A stretch of DNA of 64,000 nucleotides, taken from the NCBI GenBank assembly GCA_016617855.1, contig JAECUM010017478.1:1-64000 (forward strand), written 5' to 3'. The notes below the pieces were generated by a model. That model made no database searches and was not told the origin of the DNA. It saw nothing but the letters and a program-made list of their open reading frames with translations. Shown in pieces: positions 24,150-35,950 of this stretch. The translations under genes and the position numbers were made by a program. The DNA is from Megalonaias nervosa (Eukaryota; Mollusca; Bivalvia; Unionida; Unionidae). Numbering within the stretch: the stretch's first letter is position 1; each line of letters begins with the position of its first letter.

Positions 24150-25771
24150 TTATGAAAGAACCAAGGAGATCCAGCAGTACTAAATTGCCCTCAGGCAGAA
24201 GAAACTGATGACAACCCAATTCTTCGTGAAGAAGTAGAATTGCAGTTAGGTCACTAAAGAAAGGAAAGTCAGCCGGCATTGACAACATACCAGCAATGCT
24301 CATTCAAGCAGGTGGAGATGAGATAGTCACAGTCCTAAGAACAATCTGCAACAAGATATGGCAGACAGGAGAATGGCCCACCACATGGACTCAATCCTTG
24401 GTCATCGTGCTCCCCAAGAAAGGAAACCTACAGCTATGCCAAAACTACAGAACCATCACTTTGATCAGTCACCTGAGCAAAGTCATGCTGAAGATAATTC
24501 TCAACAGACTAAAGCCTCAAGCAGAGAAAATTATTGCTGAAGAACAGGCAGGCTTCTGAGCAGGAAGGAGCACCACAGAACAAATCTTCTATCTCAGACT
24601 CCTTTGCAAGAAATACCTTCAGCATCAGTAGAATCTATACGACGTCTTTATAGATTTCAAAAAGGCTTTTGATAGGGTATGGCATGCAGCCTTATGGGCA
24701 ACTATGAGGAAGTATAACATCAACTCAAACCTGGTGCAGGTTGTTGAGCACCTCTATGACAAAGCCACCAGTGCTGTCCTCATCAATGGCAGCAGAGGAG
24801 ATTGGTTTCGAACAACAGTTGGGAGTCAGACAGGGATGTATACTGTCATCTACACTCTTCAACATTTTCCTGGAAGGATCATGGAGGATGCCTTGCATGA
24901 CCACAAGGGCACTATCAGCATCTGAGGAAGAACAATCACCAACCTTCGCTTCACAGATGATACTGATGGTTTAGCAGGAGATGAAAAAGAACTGGCTGAC
25001 TTGGTTCAATGTCTCGACACAACCTCCACAGCATATGGTATGGAGTTTAGCGCCAAAAAAACCAAACTGATGACAAACAACACCAATGGCATCAGTGCAG
25101 AAATAAATGTCAGTGGACAGAAGCTGGAAAGAGTCACAAGCTTCAAGTACTTGGGATCAATTATCACAGATGAAGGCTCCAAATCAGAACTACTTTGCAG
25201 GATTGCCCAGACAACAGCAGCAATAACAAGGTTGAGACCAATATGAAAAAATAACAACATTGATTTTGGCTCCAAAAATAAGGCTGATGCACTCGATTGT
25301 CATATCTATCTTTCTGTATGCTTGTGAAACACTGACACTCACATCAGATCTACAAAGAAGGATTCAAACCTTCTAAATGAGATCCTACCGCAAGATCTTG
25401 GGCATCTCATACATTGACAATGTAACCAATGAAGAAGTCCACAACAAGATCCATTGAGCCATTGGATCCTATGAAGACCTCTTGACCACTGTAAAAAAGT
25501 GCAAACTGAAGTGGTACGGTCATGTCTCAAGATCATCTGAACTGGCAAAAACAATCTTGCAAGGCACAGTGCAAGGGTGCAAAAGAAAAGAGAGACAGAA
25601 ACAGAGGTGGGAAGACATCATTAAGGACTGGACAGGCATGGGATTTGTAGATTCCCAAAGGGCAGTAGAGAACTAGGAAAGATGGAGAGAATTGGTTGTA
25701 AAGTCAACTGTGGTGCCCCAATGACCTCTTGGGTTATGGAATTGATGATGATGATGATGATGATGATGATG
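24150..25771 (+). mobile_element. RTE-type non-LTR retrotransposon, RT region, inactivated
   Basis: RT motifs in order: LKKGKSAGIDNIPA near 24250, VLPKKGN-x-x-x-CQNYRTITL near 24410, LYDVFIDFKKAFDRVWH near 24640, GVRQGCILSSTLFNIFLE near 24820, LRFTDDTDGLAGD near 24945 (catalytic FADD-like box altered), and SFKYLGSIITDEGSK near 25140. A C-terminal HVSRSSELAKTILQGTVQG follows near 25520. Stops (for example GF*AGRST and RPI*KNN) and frame changes kill it. It ends in a (GAT)n tail at 25740-25771, the microsatellite-like 3' end typical of RTE. The endonuclease domain is missing (5' truncation). Confidence 0.85.
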
Positions 25772-25779
25772 AGAGAAGG

Positions 25780-26580
25780 ACCATCTTTAGACACAGTTTG
25801 TATTGATGGAAATGTCACACTATGGTCCACATTTAGACAACAGTTGCATTGATGGAAATATCACACTAGTGCCCATGTTTAGCTACAGGTTATATTGATG
25901 GAAATATCACATGTGGGCCAGCATTTAGACAATGGTTTTATGATAGAAATGTCACATGAGGGCCCATCTTCAGACAACAATTGTATTGATGGAATCATCT
26001 GACTAAGGCCCATCTTCAGACAACGATTGTATTGATGGAATCACCTGACTAAGGCCCATCTTTAGACAACAGTTGTATTGACGGAATCACCTAAGGCCCA
26101 TCTTCAGACAATGATTGTATTGATGGAATCATCTAAGGCCCATCTTTAGACAGCGATTGTATTGATGGAATCACCTGACTAAGGCCCATCTTTAGACAAT
26201 GATTGTATTGATGGAATCATCTAAGGCCCATCTTTAGACAACAGTTGTATTGATAGAAATATCACAGAAGGACCCATCTTTAGACATTGGTTGTATTGAT
26301 GGAAACATCACGCTAGGGCCCATCTTTAGACATTGGTTGTATTGATGGAAACATCATGCTAGGGCCAGTTTTTAGACATTGGTTGTATTGATGGAAATAT
26401 CACACTAGGGCACATCTTTAGACAACAACTGTATTGATGGAATCATCAGACTAGGGCACATCGTTAGACAACAGTTGTATTTATGGAAATATCATACTAG
26501 GGCCAGTCTTTAGACAATGGTTGTATTGATGGAAACATCACACACAGTCTAGTCTTTAGACAATGGTTGAATTGAAAGAG
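25780..26580. repeat. Degenerate tandem repeat, units about 38-52 bp
   Basis: About 17 copies of a module with GCCCATCTTTAGACAACAGT, TGTATTGATGGAA and ATCACACTAGG or ATCACCTGACTAAG. Length varies by loss of the CTGACTA segment. It begins directly after the LINE's (GAT)n tail. Confidence 0.9.
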
Positions 26581-26704
26581 GATCAAATACTGACAGATGC
26601 ATGGAAGAGTACATTTGCAATAGTCATAAATATTATTATTGTGAACTGTTGCAATGAGGACATTCTCTATTGGTGTACATACTGCTGAGCCTAAGCACAA
26701 ACGT

Positions 26705-26870
26705 TAATCACTGCCATCACACAGTTATATACACTGCCATCACATACACTGCTATTACATACACTGCTATTACAAAGTTACATACACTGCCATCACATTG
26801 TTCTATGCACTGCCATCACAGTTACATATGCTATCATTACAAAGTTATATACACTGCCATTAGCTATTAT
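26705..26870. repeat. Short degenerate tandem repeat, about 13-28 bp units
   Basis: CATACACTGCCATCACA and CATACACTGCTATTACA alternate with GTTATATACACTGCC. Confidence 0.85.
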
Positions 26871-26879
26871 AGCAATATA

Positions 26880-27480
26880 GAAGTTACTTATATATAATTA
26901 TCTGAAAGGCTATATTTAATGAACTTACTCGGAAACCCTTCTAACACTAGTTTTAAGTAAATACAAACTGAGGCCAGTCTTCTCCCCCTCTGCTAATCAC
27001 TTATTAGTACTGAAGATCGAGAGTGAAGTGCCCGCATGAACATAACTAAAAACAGAAAACAAACTTCAGGAAGAAACTATTGACTTTCAATGAACAAAGT
27101 TGGCAATATTCTCAAAAGAATATGCTTTTCATTAAAAAGAAACACTGGTCAGCCCTGAACCAGAACTGCTCAGATTGGAAATTTCACATGACTGATTCAA
27201 ATTTTCACTTTTAGTTAGATGAGAGATTTTTTAATACCTGCATCAGATTAGTATGGTACTTTGAGTTACAAGTTTTAGCATGAAATTTTGAATGGTACTT
27301 ATACAACAACAACATCATCAAAAGAGATTACAGCAATTCCAGAATATCATTTTCATTGGTTGCTAATGAAGACTGCCATTGGTGTTTATAAGATGCATGA
27401 GCTCAAGGTCTGTTCTGACTAACTTCAAATCTTGCAGTGAAGTTATTTTGAAGAAAGACTTTGCTTTCAAAGGCGAATAT
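26880..27480. other. Intronic DNA, nothing recognised
   Basis: A sequence at 26930-26990 has acceptor-like and donor-like signals on the minus strand, but its translation matches no LIMK segment and the gene is already phase-complete without it. Confidence 0.45.
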
Positions 27481-27484
27481 ATCT

Positions 27485-27710
27485 TTTTCAAACTTATTTC
27501 ATCCCCAGTCTTTTTATTTCATCAACACCAGTCTTTTTATTTCATCATCAGTCTTTTTATTTCATCATCATCATCATCTTTTTATTTCAGCATCATCACC
27601 AGTCTTTTGATAACACCAATCTTTCTATTTCAGCATCAGTCTTTTTATTTCATTATCTTCACTAGTCTTTTATTTCATCATCAGTCTCTTTATTTCATCA
27701 CCAGTCTGTG
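27485..27710. repeat. Pyrimidine-rich tandem repeat (CAGTCTTTTTATTTCATCAT type)
   Basis: Irregular copies of CAGTCTTTTTATTTCATCA about 20 bp apart, with CAT expansions. Strongly strand-asymmetric (T/C-rich on plus). Confidence 0.9.
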
Positions 27711-27767
27711 ATAACCAAAGATATTTCTTGAGCTAGCTTACACTAATAATATGAATGCTGCGCCAAA

Positions 27768-27975
27768 AAAATAAAATCAAGCACTGAAGGACCTAGCATG
27801 AAGATGAACAAAATCCCCCAATTATGATGAAAAGAAAAATCAAGCATTGAAGGACCTAGCATGAAGATGAACAAAATCCCCCAATTATGATGAAAAGAAA
27901 AATCAAGCACTGAAGGACCTAGCATGAAGATGAACAAAATCCCCCAATTATGATGAAAAGAAAAATCAATGGTTG
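27768..27975. repeat. Tandem repeat, 63-bp unit, 3 near-identical copies
   Basis: The unit has GAAGGACCTAGCATGAAGAT, then GAACAAAATCCCCCAATTATGATG. Spacing is exactly 63 bp (27781, 27844, 27907). Confidence 0.95.
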
Positions 27976-28104
27976 ACTGGACAAACTGAATGATACTAAA
28001 AGTCACAAGCAATTGAATTTATAATTATACTGATTATTGAAATATTAGATTTAACTGCTGCTTGAAGCTGACATGACCCTTATTTGATAGGAAGCCTTGC
28101 ATCC

Positions 28105-28320
28105 TGTATTTACTTATCTACAATCTTTGTGGATGGCACATGCTGTTGCTGAAAACCGTGTTTACTTATCTACAATCTTTGTGGATGGCACATGCTGTTG
28201 CTGAAAACCGTTCTTTACTTATCTACAATCTTTGTGGATGGCACATGCTGTTGCTGAAAACCGTGTTCACTTATCTACAATCTTTGTGGATGGCACATGC
28301 TGTTGCTAAAAACCGTGTTG
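28105..28320. repeat. Tandem repeat, 52-53-bp unit, 4 copies
   Basis: ACTTATCTACAATCTTTGTG, then GATGGCACATGCTGTTGCTG, then AAAACCGTG recurs from 28112 with almost no divergence. Confidence 0.95.
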
Positions 28321-28399
28321 GCAGATTAAAATCTATGTCTGTTTACTGAAAATCACTGGAAGAATGAACAATGTAGAACTTAATCATCTGAATAATTAT

Positions 28400-28870
28400 G
28401 TATTATGGCCCATTTAGGTCCCAACTGTATCCATCTGTACCCATATAACTGGAAATATTATGTATTATGACCTTTAAGTCCCTACTGTATCCATCTGCAC
28501 CCATATTTATGTATCATGGCACATTTAGGTCCCTACTGTATCCATCTGTACCCATATAACTGGAAATATTATGTATTATGACATTTAGGTCCCTACTGTA
28601 TCCATCTGTGCCAATATTACTGGAAATATTATGTATTATGGCCCATTTAGGTCCCTAATGTATCCATGTGTACCCATATTTAAGTATCATGGCCATTTAG
28701 GTCCCTACTGTATCCATCTGTACCATATTACAGGAAATATCATGTATTATGGCACATTTGGGTCCCTACTTTATTCATCTGTATCCATATTACAGCAAAT
28801 ATTATGTATTATGGCCCATTTAGGTCCCTGCTGTTTCCATCTGTACCCATATTACTGGAAATATTATGGT
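28400..28870. repeat. Tandem repeat, about 58-bp unit, 7-8 copies
   Basis: The unit has ATTATGGCCCATTTAGGTCC, CTACTGTATCCATCTGTACC and CATATTACTGGAAATATTATG. Some copies lack the last segment. Confidence 0.93.
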
Positions 28871-29189
28871 CAATGGAAATGCCAGAAGAAAATAAATTTG
28901 CTCACTGCATCATTTTTTTTCAAATCACATTATACATGTACAGCAAAGTTAGCTATTTACACTAAACAATTAATGTATATTATGATCAAGTTATGAAGAT
29001 GCTGGCTGATAACAGAGACCCATTTGCTTAGAGGTCCAATATAGTAAGTTATAAAGATGCTGGCTGGTGATTGTGACCTGTTTCTTAGTATAGTCAAACG
29101 ATGACTATAATTAACTACTTTTTTCATTTCTATTATTTCTACTCTTCTGAATCTGCAGGAAAGCAAGTTGTCAATTACTGACAGTCTGT

Positions 29190-29700
29190 CAAAAGTATCT
29201 TTCTAAATATATACTAGCATATGTAATTCATGAGAATGATTGTCAGTAGCCTGTCAATGTTGTGCTATTATAAATGACAGGCATTGCTTGTCTGCAGCAA
29301 ATCACCATTCACTATATGAGAATGTCTATGAGTTGGCTGCCAGTGTTGTGATATTATATGTCTGTCAGGAAATGCTAGATTGCAGCAAATCACTATACAC
29401 TGTATAAGAATGACTGTCAGTCATCAGCATGCATTGAAACAGTGTATGTGTATAGCACTGCTGGGTTAGGCTCTGCCTGTTTGTAGTAAATCACCATTCA
29501 CTGTAGGAAAGTGATTAGTGTTGTGATATTATACCTGTGTCAGGCAGTGCATGTTTGTAGTAAATCACCATTCACTGTATCAGAATGACTTATTTGCCTG
29601 CCACTGTTGTGATATGATATACTGTCAGGCATTGTCTGCAGTAAACCATTTTTCACTGCACAAAAACAAATAACGGTTGCTTGCCAGTGTTTAGATAGCA
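29190..29700. repeat. Degenerate repeat, about 110-bp module, with an outlying copy at 33235-33345
   Basis: Four to five diverged copies of a module with GTAAATCACCATTCACTGTA, GAATGACTGTCAGT, GCCAGTGTTGTGATATTATA and GTCAGGCATTG. The same module reappears at 33235-33345, after the DIRS-like remnant and the 44-bp array, suggesting those were inserted into, or expanded within, one older repeat. Confidence 0.75.
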
Positions 29701-29989
29701 TATGTAATAGTAAATTATCTTTCTCTAAGACTGTTTATCCGAACACATTAACATCAGAAACATAAACCAGTAACCTGCTGAATCCAGCCCAACTAAAAGC
29801 TTTGGCTGTAATTGTCCTAGGTAGGTCTATCAAAAGCTCAGGCAGATTGTTGACCCAGGACTTATACAATCTGAGAGGCTATCAGAATAATCTTGTAATT
29901 CTGATCCCTTATTTTCGGTACCAAGACCATTGGGGTGGGGGTGGGGGTGAGCAAAAAGTCATAACACCTCTCATCTGATTGACAGTGCT

Positions 29990-31900
29990 TCCACAACTCA
30001 AGCTTCTTGGTCCAGGACTGGTTATACAAAATCAGACAAGTTGTGGTTTCACCTTGTCGCAAACAGGTCAATCATTGGATGTCACTTAAGCAGACAATTC
30101 AACTGAAAATCCAATGGATGAAAGGATCATTTTGACATATAACTTGACCCTATCTGCACAGAACATTGACCAGAATATTGAGTCTGCCAGGAATATGTCT
30201 GATTTGCATGCTGAACTGAAGTTGGTAACACTATCAAAGAAACTGCCAAACCAGCAGGCACAGCTTGGATGACCCCTGTTTGAGATAAGAGTTGTCCAAC
30301 ATAATCAAGACTGACAAAATCAGTCTTGCAAGAGCTGGTAAGCATTTGTGATAGCTTTCATTTCTAGAAGGATGATAGGAAGAGGCCATTCCATGGGTTA
30401 ACATTTACCGCTGACTTCATCAAAGCCCAGCAGCAAGAGGGCTACCTGATTGGCATCTGTACTTATCATCGTTTCTGGTGGGAGTTTCTCAAGAAGATTT
30501 CCTGTTGCGAGAAAAATGTGGTTGCAACACTGACACAGGAATGATCATCCCTTGTGATATTGACCTTCTGGCTGAGTAGACTGAAAAAGTGGTGATAATG
30601 AGTCAACAAAATCATTTTTAATGGCTGCCCAGCGTGGTAAGATTGACTGCTGCATTGATTAACCCAAGGCGCTGTAAGAACACTTAATGAAATCCACTTC
30701 CTGTTAGAAATAAACTCTACAAGTTCAAAAATCAACTGAAAGTAGACATGAGGGAGATGTATGAGATTGAGATTGGTAATAAAATCCAAACACAGGTGGA
30801 CAAAACAGATGGATGGGTGAAGGTCAGGTTTTTCCCAGTTCACTAGAAAACAGAAATGATTCAAAGGAGGTAGGTTTCTGCCCTTGAGGAGAACAGCACT
30901 TACCATATGCTCTTGGAAGAAACTGCCTAGATATGCCACCACTGCCAAAGAAGATGTTGACCAGAACAGAGTGATGATAAAATCCGTAATTTTGGTTAAG
31001 ACCCAGGAGATGATTTTGAGACATAAGGGAAAGACTCAAAATTGCTAAACTTTCTCATGGTAAGCAAACCAAAGAAAATTTTGTGACTTTAGATGAATGC
31101 TGACATGAAAGTAAACATCTGTGAGTTTGACACTGATTGCATACTTGTCTCTTCCGATGCAGAGTCAGATAGATTTTGCTGTCTCCATCTTGAACGTTGC
31201 TGAGAATGGATTAGTTATGGTGAATCATGTCTATCATAGGCCTCATCTTGCCATGTAGGCTTTTTAAATAAGAAATACACATGAATAGACCCCTGCTGAT
31301 TCTAGCATTTATACAATTCCACCATCCATTTGTCAATAAGCATCTCTAACTCCTACTGAAGAACATGGTCCTTCTCCCGATCTATGGAACTTCCAATGGA
31401 AGCAGCAAGAAAGAAAATGGATGGGGTTGGATAAACAAAATCAGAATTCCCACCTAAATGACTATGGTCACTTATCCACTTGTGGGATTAGGCTGAGCTG
31501 AGCCACTGGAGATTGGCTTCCACTGGTAGGCTGCCTAAGGGCAGTGGAGGTGTTAAGTCAGCATCAGAAGCAGGAGGTTTTGGGGTGGAGAATTTTGGTT
31601 TCTCACCTCCCTTGTACGACTGCCTCCTAGACTGATTTGACTTTTGCCTGCTGGCATAATGTTGAGATCTGAATGATCCCTGAGTCTTCAATTTTGCCCC
31701 AAAACAGCAATGGTGCCAAATGGAGTCATTCTTAAAGCCATGCCATTATGTGCTTTTAGCTATGTGGCAAATAAATATGCATCACGGTGTATAAGTCATG
31801 ACTGACATAAGCAGTAAATGCATTAGTCACTGTATGGTCAGCTGCTCAGTTCATAACCTGAATAGTCCGGACCTTTCACTCCAGGGCATGCTAGCTGGCA
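29990..31900 (-). mobile_element. DIRS-like retrotransposon remnant (gag tail, RT, RNase H region)
   Basis: Minus strand. At 31488-31691 a basic Arg/Ser/Gln segment (SRRQSYKGGEKPKFSTP) resembles the end of the DIRS gag-like ORF. At 30466-30948, LVNWEKPDLHPSICFV followed by ELVEFISNRKWISLSVL matches the DIRS RT segment that normally reads VNWEKSDL-x-PSQ-x-FVFLG. At 30130-30250 fragments resemble the RNase H end (RHIPG-like). Frames are broken in several places. No tyrosine recombinase or terminal repeats were recognised, so assignment rests on RT similarity. Confidence 0.7.
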
Positions 31901-31969
31901 GAATAATGCTAATGAGGCCAGATCCAACATCAAAGATGTTTTGAACCAGCTTCAACATGGTGAGAAATA

Positions 31970-33130
31970 TATTCTTATCCATCTTATGATATGGTGTGGC
32001 AGACATGTTAATACATTCTTATCCACCTTATGATATGGTGTGGTAGACATGTTAGTACATTCTCATCCACCTTATTATATGGTGTGGCAGACATGTTAAT
32101 ACATTCTTATCCACCTTATTATATGGTGTGGTAGACATGTTAATACATTCTTATCCACCTTATTATATGGTGTGGTAGTCATGTTAATACATTCTTATCC
32201 ACCTTATGATATGGTGTGGTAGACATGTTAGTACATTCTCATCCACCTTATTATATGGTGTGGCAGACATGTTAATACATTCTTACCCACCTTATTATAT
32301 GGTGTGGTAGACATGTTAATACATTCTTATCCACCTTATGATATGGTGTAGTAGACATGTGGTGAGAAATACATTCTTATCCACCTTATGATATGGTGTG
32401 GTAGACATGTTAACCACTTTTACATTCTTATCCGTCTTATGATATGGTGTGGTAGACATGTTAATACATTCTTATCCACCTTATGATATGGTGTGGTAGA
32501 CATGTTAGTACATTCTCATCCACCTTATTATATGGTGTGGCAGACATGTTAATACATTCTTATCCACCTTATTATATGGTGTGGTAGACATGTTAATACA
32601 TTCTTATCCACCTTATTATATGGTGTGGTAGTCATGTTAATACATTCTTATCCACCTTATGATATGGTGTGGTAGACATGTTAGTACATTCTCATCCACC
32701 TTATTATATGGTGTGGCAGACATGTTAATACATTCTTACCCACCTTATTATATGGTGTAGTAGACATGTGGTGAGAAATACATTCTTATCCACCTTATGA
32801 TATGGTGTGGTAGACATGTTAACCACTTTTACATTCTTATCCATCTTATGATATGGTGTGGTAGACATGTTAAAACATTCTTATCCGCCTTATTACATGG
32901 TGTGGTAGACATGTGGTGAGAAATACATTCTTATCCATCTTATGATATGGTGTGGCAGACATGTTAATACATTCTTATCCATCTTATGATATGGTGTGGC
33001 AGACATGTTAACCGCTTTTACATTCTTATCCACCTTATGATATGGTGTGGCAGACATGTTAACCACTTTTACATTCTTATCCATCTTATGATATTGTGTG
33101 GCAGACATGTTAACCACTTTTACATTGGTA
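31970..33130. repeat. Minisatellite, 44-bp unit, about 25 copies with higher-order structure
   Basis: The unit is GATATGGTGTGGTAGACATG, then TTAATACATTCTTATCCACCTTAT. Variant copies (GTTAGTACATTCTCATC; TGGTGAGAAATACATTC; TTAACCACTTTTACATTC) follow the same order in about 31980-32440 and 32450-32880, so a block of about 10 units was duplicated. Confidence 0.95.
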
Positions 33131-33345
33131 TTGAACACCGGGTGTTCTGTATTGTAGGAGATGGAATGTGTCCTGTACCAGTGCAACAAATAGGTGGCTG
33201 ACACCTGGCTTTCGGAAAAGAATGCTTTGCATGTTCAGACATGATTACCAGTCACTATATGAGAATGACTATCAGTCATCTGCCATTGTTGTGATATTAC
33301 ACATGTCATGGATTGCTTGTTTGCAATAAATTGCCTTTTTTTCTG

Positions 33346-34018
33346 TATATGCACCAATATTCTGCAAGAATATTCTTTCCATGAATATCATTTATTAATT
33401 CTGTCTTGCCTTTCTTGTTTTGAACAATCTCTCAATCTGTTACTAACATTTGGGTTTCAAACAATTCTTACCTAACAACTTGGTAGAAGCAAACAAAAAA
33501 TTTGTTTATATGACATAAATGTCCAGCCATAGTGACCTATATACTAAATGCAAATGACCTAGATGGAGGTATGGATAGACCAATGTAATACTATACAAGT
33601 CCCATCCATATTCATGGCAGAAAACAAAACTTCTGGCATGAAAATAAATTCTGCTATTTTTCTGGAATTATACTATTGTAGTAATGTTTATTTTGTGGGG
33701 TTCAATTTTAGTGGTTATATCAGAAAATATGTTTTTGTAGGTGCTTTAATTCATGGTTTTGCCTTTCAAAGTTTGCATGTTATGAGGTATTTGATTTAGT
33801 GCTTAACCTCTACAAACACCCAAAATAAATAAAAAACAATAAAACCATGCCAATGCAAATGGTGGTCACTTGAATATTTAAAACACTCCTACTACATGTA
33901 TAAGCACAAATCAAAGAACTGACCAGCTCGATCTTTACATCATGTTTTTGTGCAAGTGAATTAATGACGCCAATTCAAGTTGAATGGATAACTGAAGCTC
34001 ATGTGACAATATATAGAA
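33346..34018. other. Intronic DNA, nothing recognised
   Basis: AT-rich, no exon or array. Confidence 0.5.
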
Positions 34019-34195
34019 CAGGGGTCTCAAACTCAAACCATCCGGAGGGCCGTATGAGGGCATTTTCGATGGCTTAAGGGCCAAACCACCTTTGTTATCT
34101 CTCATGACATATTGTGATGCTAATCATTCTGCAGGCCACAGGGTATGGCTTAGCGGGCCACATGCAGCCCACTGGCTGCATGTTTGAGACCCCTG
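34019..34195. mobile_element. hAT-type MITE, 177 bp, with perfect 8-bp target duplication
   Basis: Ends CAGGGGTCTCAAACTCAAAC and (inverted) CAGGGGTCTCAAACATGCAG. ATATAGAA flanks both sides (34011-34018 and 34196-34203). The TIR sequence and 8-bp duplication are the hallmark of hAT-Charlie-like elements. The interior has GAGGGCC, GGGCCAAACCACC and AGCGGGCCACATGCAGCCCA, typical of these non-autonomous copies. The clean duplication suggests a fairly recent insertion. Confidence 0.97.
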
Positions 34196-34203
34196 ATATA
34201 GAA

Positions 34204-35232
34204 GACTGTATCTAATTATCAATGGTTTTGAGAAAGCTGGACTTGTTTAATCTTGCAATCTGGGGACTACTTAATGCCATGAGACTTGACTGACATGATG
34301 TTGATACAGTGGCTTTGTCCAAAACTCAGTGATGCTCTGCTGTAATTAGTGTATATATCGTGTTTCATTAATAATAAAGGTTGAAGCAACAGTTCTAGCA
34401 TTTTACTGGCTTATTGTTGATTAAAACTCCATGGATAAAATTAAAGATACTTCAGGAGGATTTAAAGTTTTCATTCTGCAGCAACAGTTTTACTTGAATT
34501 GTATTTGAATAAGTATTACATTTAATTTTCATATACTAATATTTATTCTTTCATTTTCAGTATTACTAGCATTTGAATACCTTGTGCCCTTTCTTGTTTT
34601 TCTGTTCTTACTTATTTCACACAGTGATTTAAGGTAGTGAGTGGAAATTACAGCTACTGGATACCTCATTTTACATGTGCAAATGAAACAATATAAAATG
34701 CTTTATAATTATTTTTTAAATGGAGAAAATAGAACAAACATGTGTAAATGCTAATTTTTCATTACCAGATTACAGTAGTGAGGTTGATTTATCAAACAGT
34801 AGTTGCTTTGTTAATCGCTTGGAACAAAACACAGGAAGAAAATGGGTTGGGAAAAGGGGAGGACATCATCATATTTGGCAAATTTTTGGGTATGTAAATT
34901 TGTGGTCCAGGACAACAACAAAATTCATAAAAATTGGTCAGCATGAGAATTCTTGATACTACTACATATAATAGGAAAAAAAAAATATGTGTGTAGATAT
35001 CATGAAAATAATAATTCTTGACAAAAATGTATATGATAGAAAGGAAAAATGATTATGTGTTTGGATATCACAAAATAATAATTCTGTGCAATTTGTACAT
35101 GTTAAAGCACTAAAAATTTGCATCATTATTCAATAACTGAATATAACAGCATATCCTGTCTGAATTTCAAGATCAGATTAAAATGTAATGCTGACAATGA
35201 CTGAAATCTGAAGACTAAATCCATGTTCTCAC
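34204..35232. other. Intronic DNA, no convincing gene
   Basis: A 78-codon plus-strand open frame at 34720-34956 shows no family resemblance, codon signal or splice context. A small duplication (TATCA-x-x-AAAATAATAATTCT) lies at 35000-35085. Confidence 0.4.
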
Positions 35233-35342
35233 CAATAAAGTTTGGATCTCTCCACCAATGCATATGATTCTCCATCCCCAATGTATGTCTGACAGCGGAC
35301 ACACTGGAAACACTCTGGATGATACTTGTGATCTCCAGCAAC
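35233..35342 (-). CDS. LIMK: LIMK exon: LIM2 core
   Basis: 36 codons plus two bases: [20 protein letters not shown], then [16 protein letters not shown] and a split Cys (TG|T). The zinc ligands H-x2-C...C-x2-C are visible as HPEC and CVRC. VAG-x-x-KYHPECF and IGDG-x-x-YALVE are LIMK LIM2 signatures. Acceptor ATTACAG, donor TTG|GTGAGA. It sits only 350 bp from the left end of the giant transposon. Confidence 0.94.
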
Positions 35343-35689
35343 CTGTAATACATAGAGAAATCAATGTTGTTAAGTACTTTGATCCTATCTGTAAAAATTG
35401 GAGAAATCATTGTTAAGTTGATTTCATATGTAACTTAAAGAAGTCAATAATTTTATACTTACCCCTTTGTGTAATGGACTATTTATTATTGATACATTGA
35501 TTCCACATGTAACATACTTAAGTCAATTTTATACTGATTACATCTGTAAGGAATTATTCATATTTGTGCTTCTATGTCTACATGCAACACATGGAGAAAT
35601 TCATTTCCTGCTGAAGATCACTCTTAGGCATGCCAAAAATATGTACATGGCATTTTATTTAGCATTTTGTATGTGAACACCTGGCTGTA

Positions 35690-35950
35690 CATTTTCCGAG
35701 GTTTCCTAGGAAACCTTGGGCAAATGTTCCTAGGAAAAACCTCGGAGTATTGGTTACTGACTGTCTGAGGTAACAGTGTAACAGACAAAAACTTTTGACA
35801 CATGATGTCCAAGGTTTTTATACTCAGATGTCCGAGGTGTTCTCGGGCACACCGTCCTCGGTGTCCTAGGACATACCATCCAAGGTGTCCTCGGTGTCCT
35901 AGGACATACCGTCCTCGGACATATCGTCTGAGGTTTCCTAGGACACCCCT
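35690..35950. repeat. Left TIR and subterminal repeats of the CACTA element
   Basis: About a dozen TCCGAGGT, TCCAAGGT, TCCTCGGT and TCCTAGGAC motifs in 260 bp, many as inverted pairs (TTTCCTAGGAAA; GTGTCCTAGGACATACC twice). Such clustered short motifs bind transposase accessory proteins in plant CACTA elements (family knowledge); that role here is inference. Confidence 0.8.

Noticed and set aside
26930..26990. Candidate extra LIMK exon (acceptor TTAGCAG, donor CGA|GTAAGT)
   Set aside because: Translation does not match LIM2 or PDZ, and the 35233 and 23210 exons already join in frame to give KLYC-GLCYSKF.
34720..34956. 78-codon plus-strand open frame
   Set aside because: No family match, no splice or repeat support, AT-rich chance frame.
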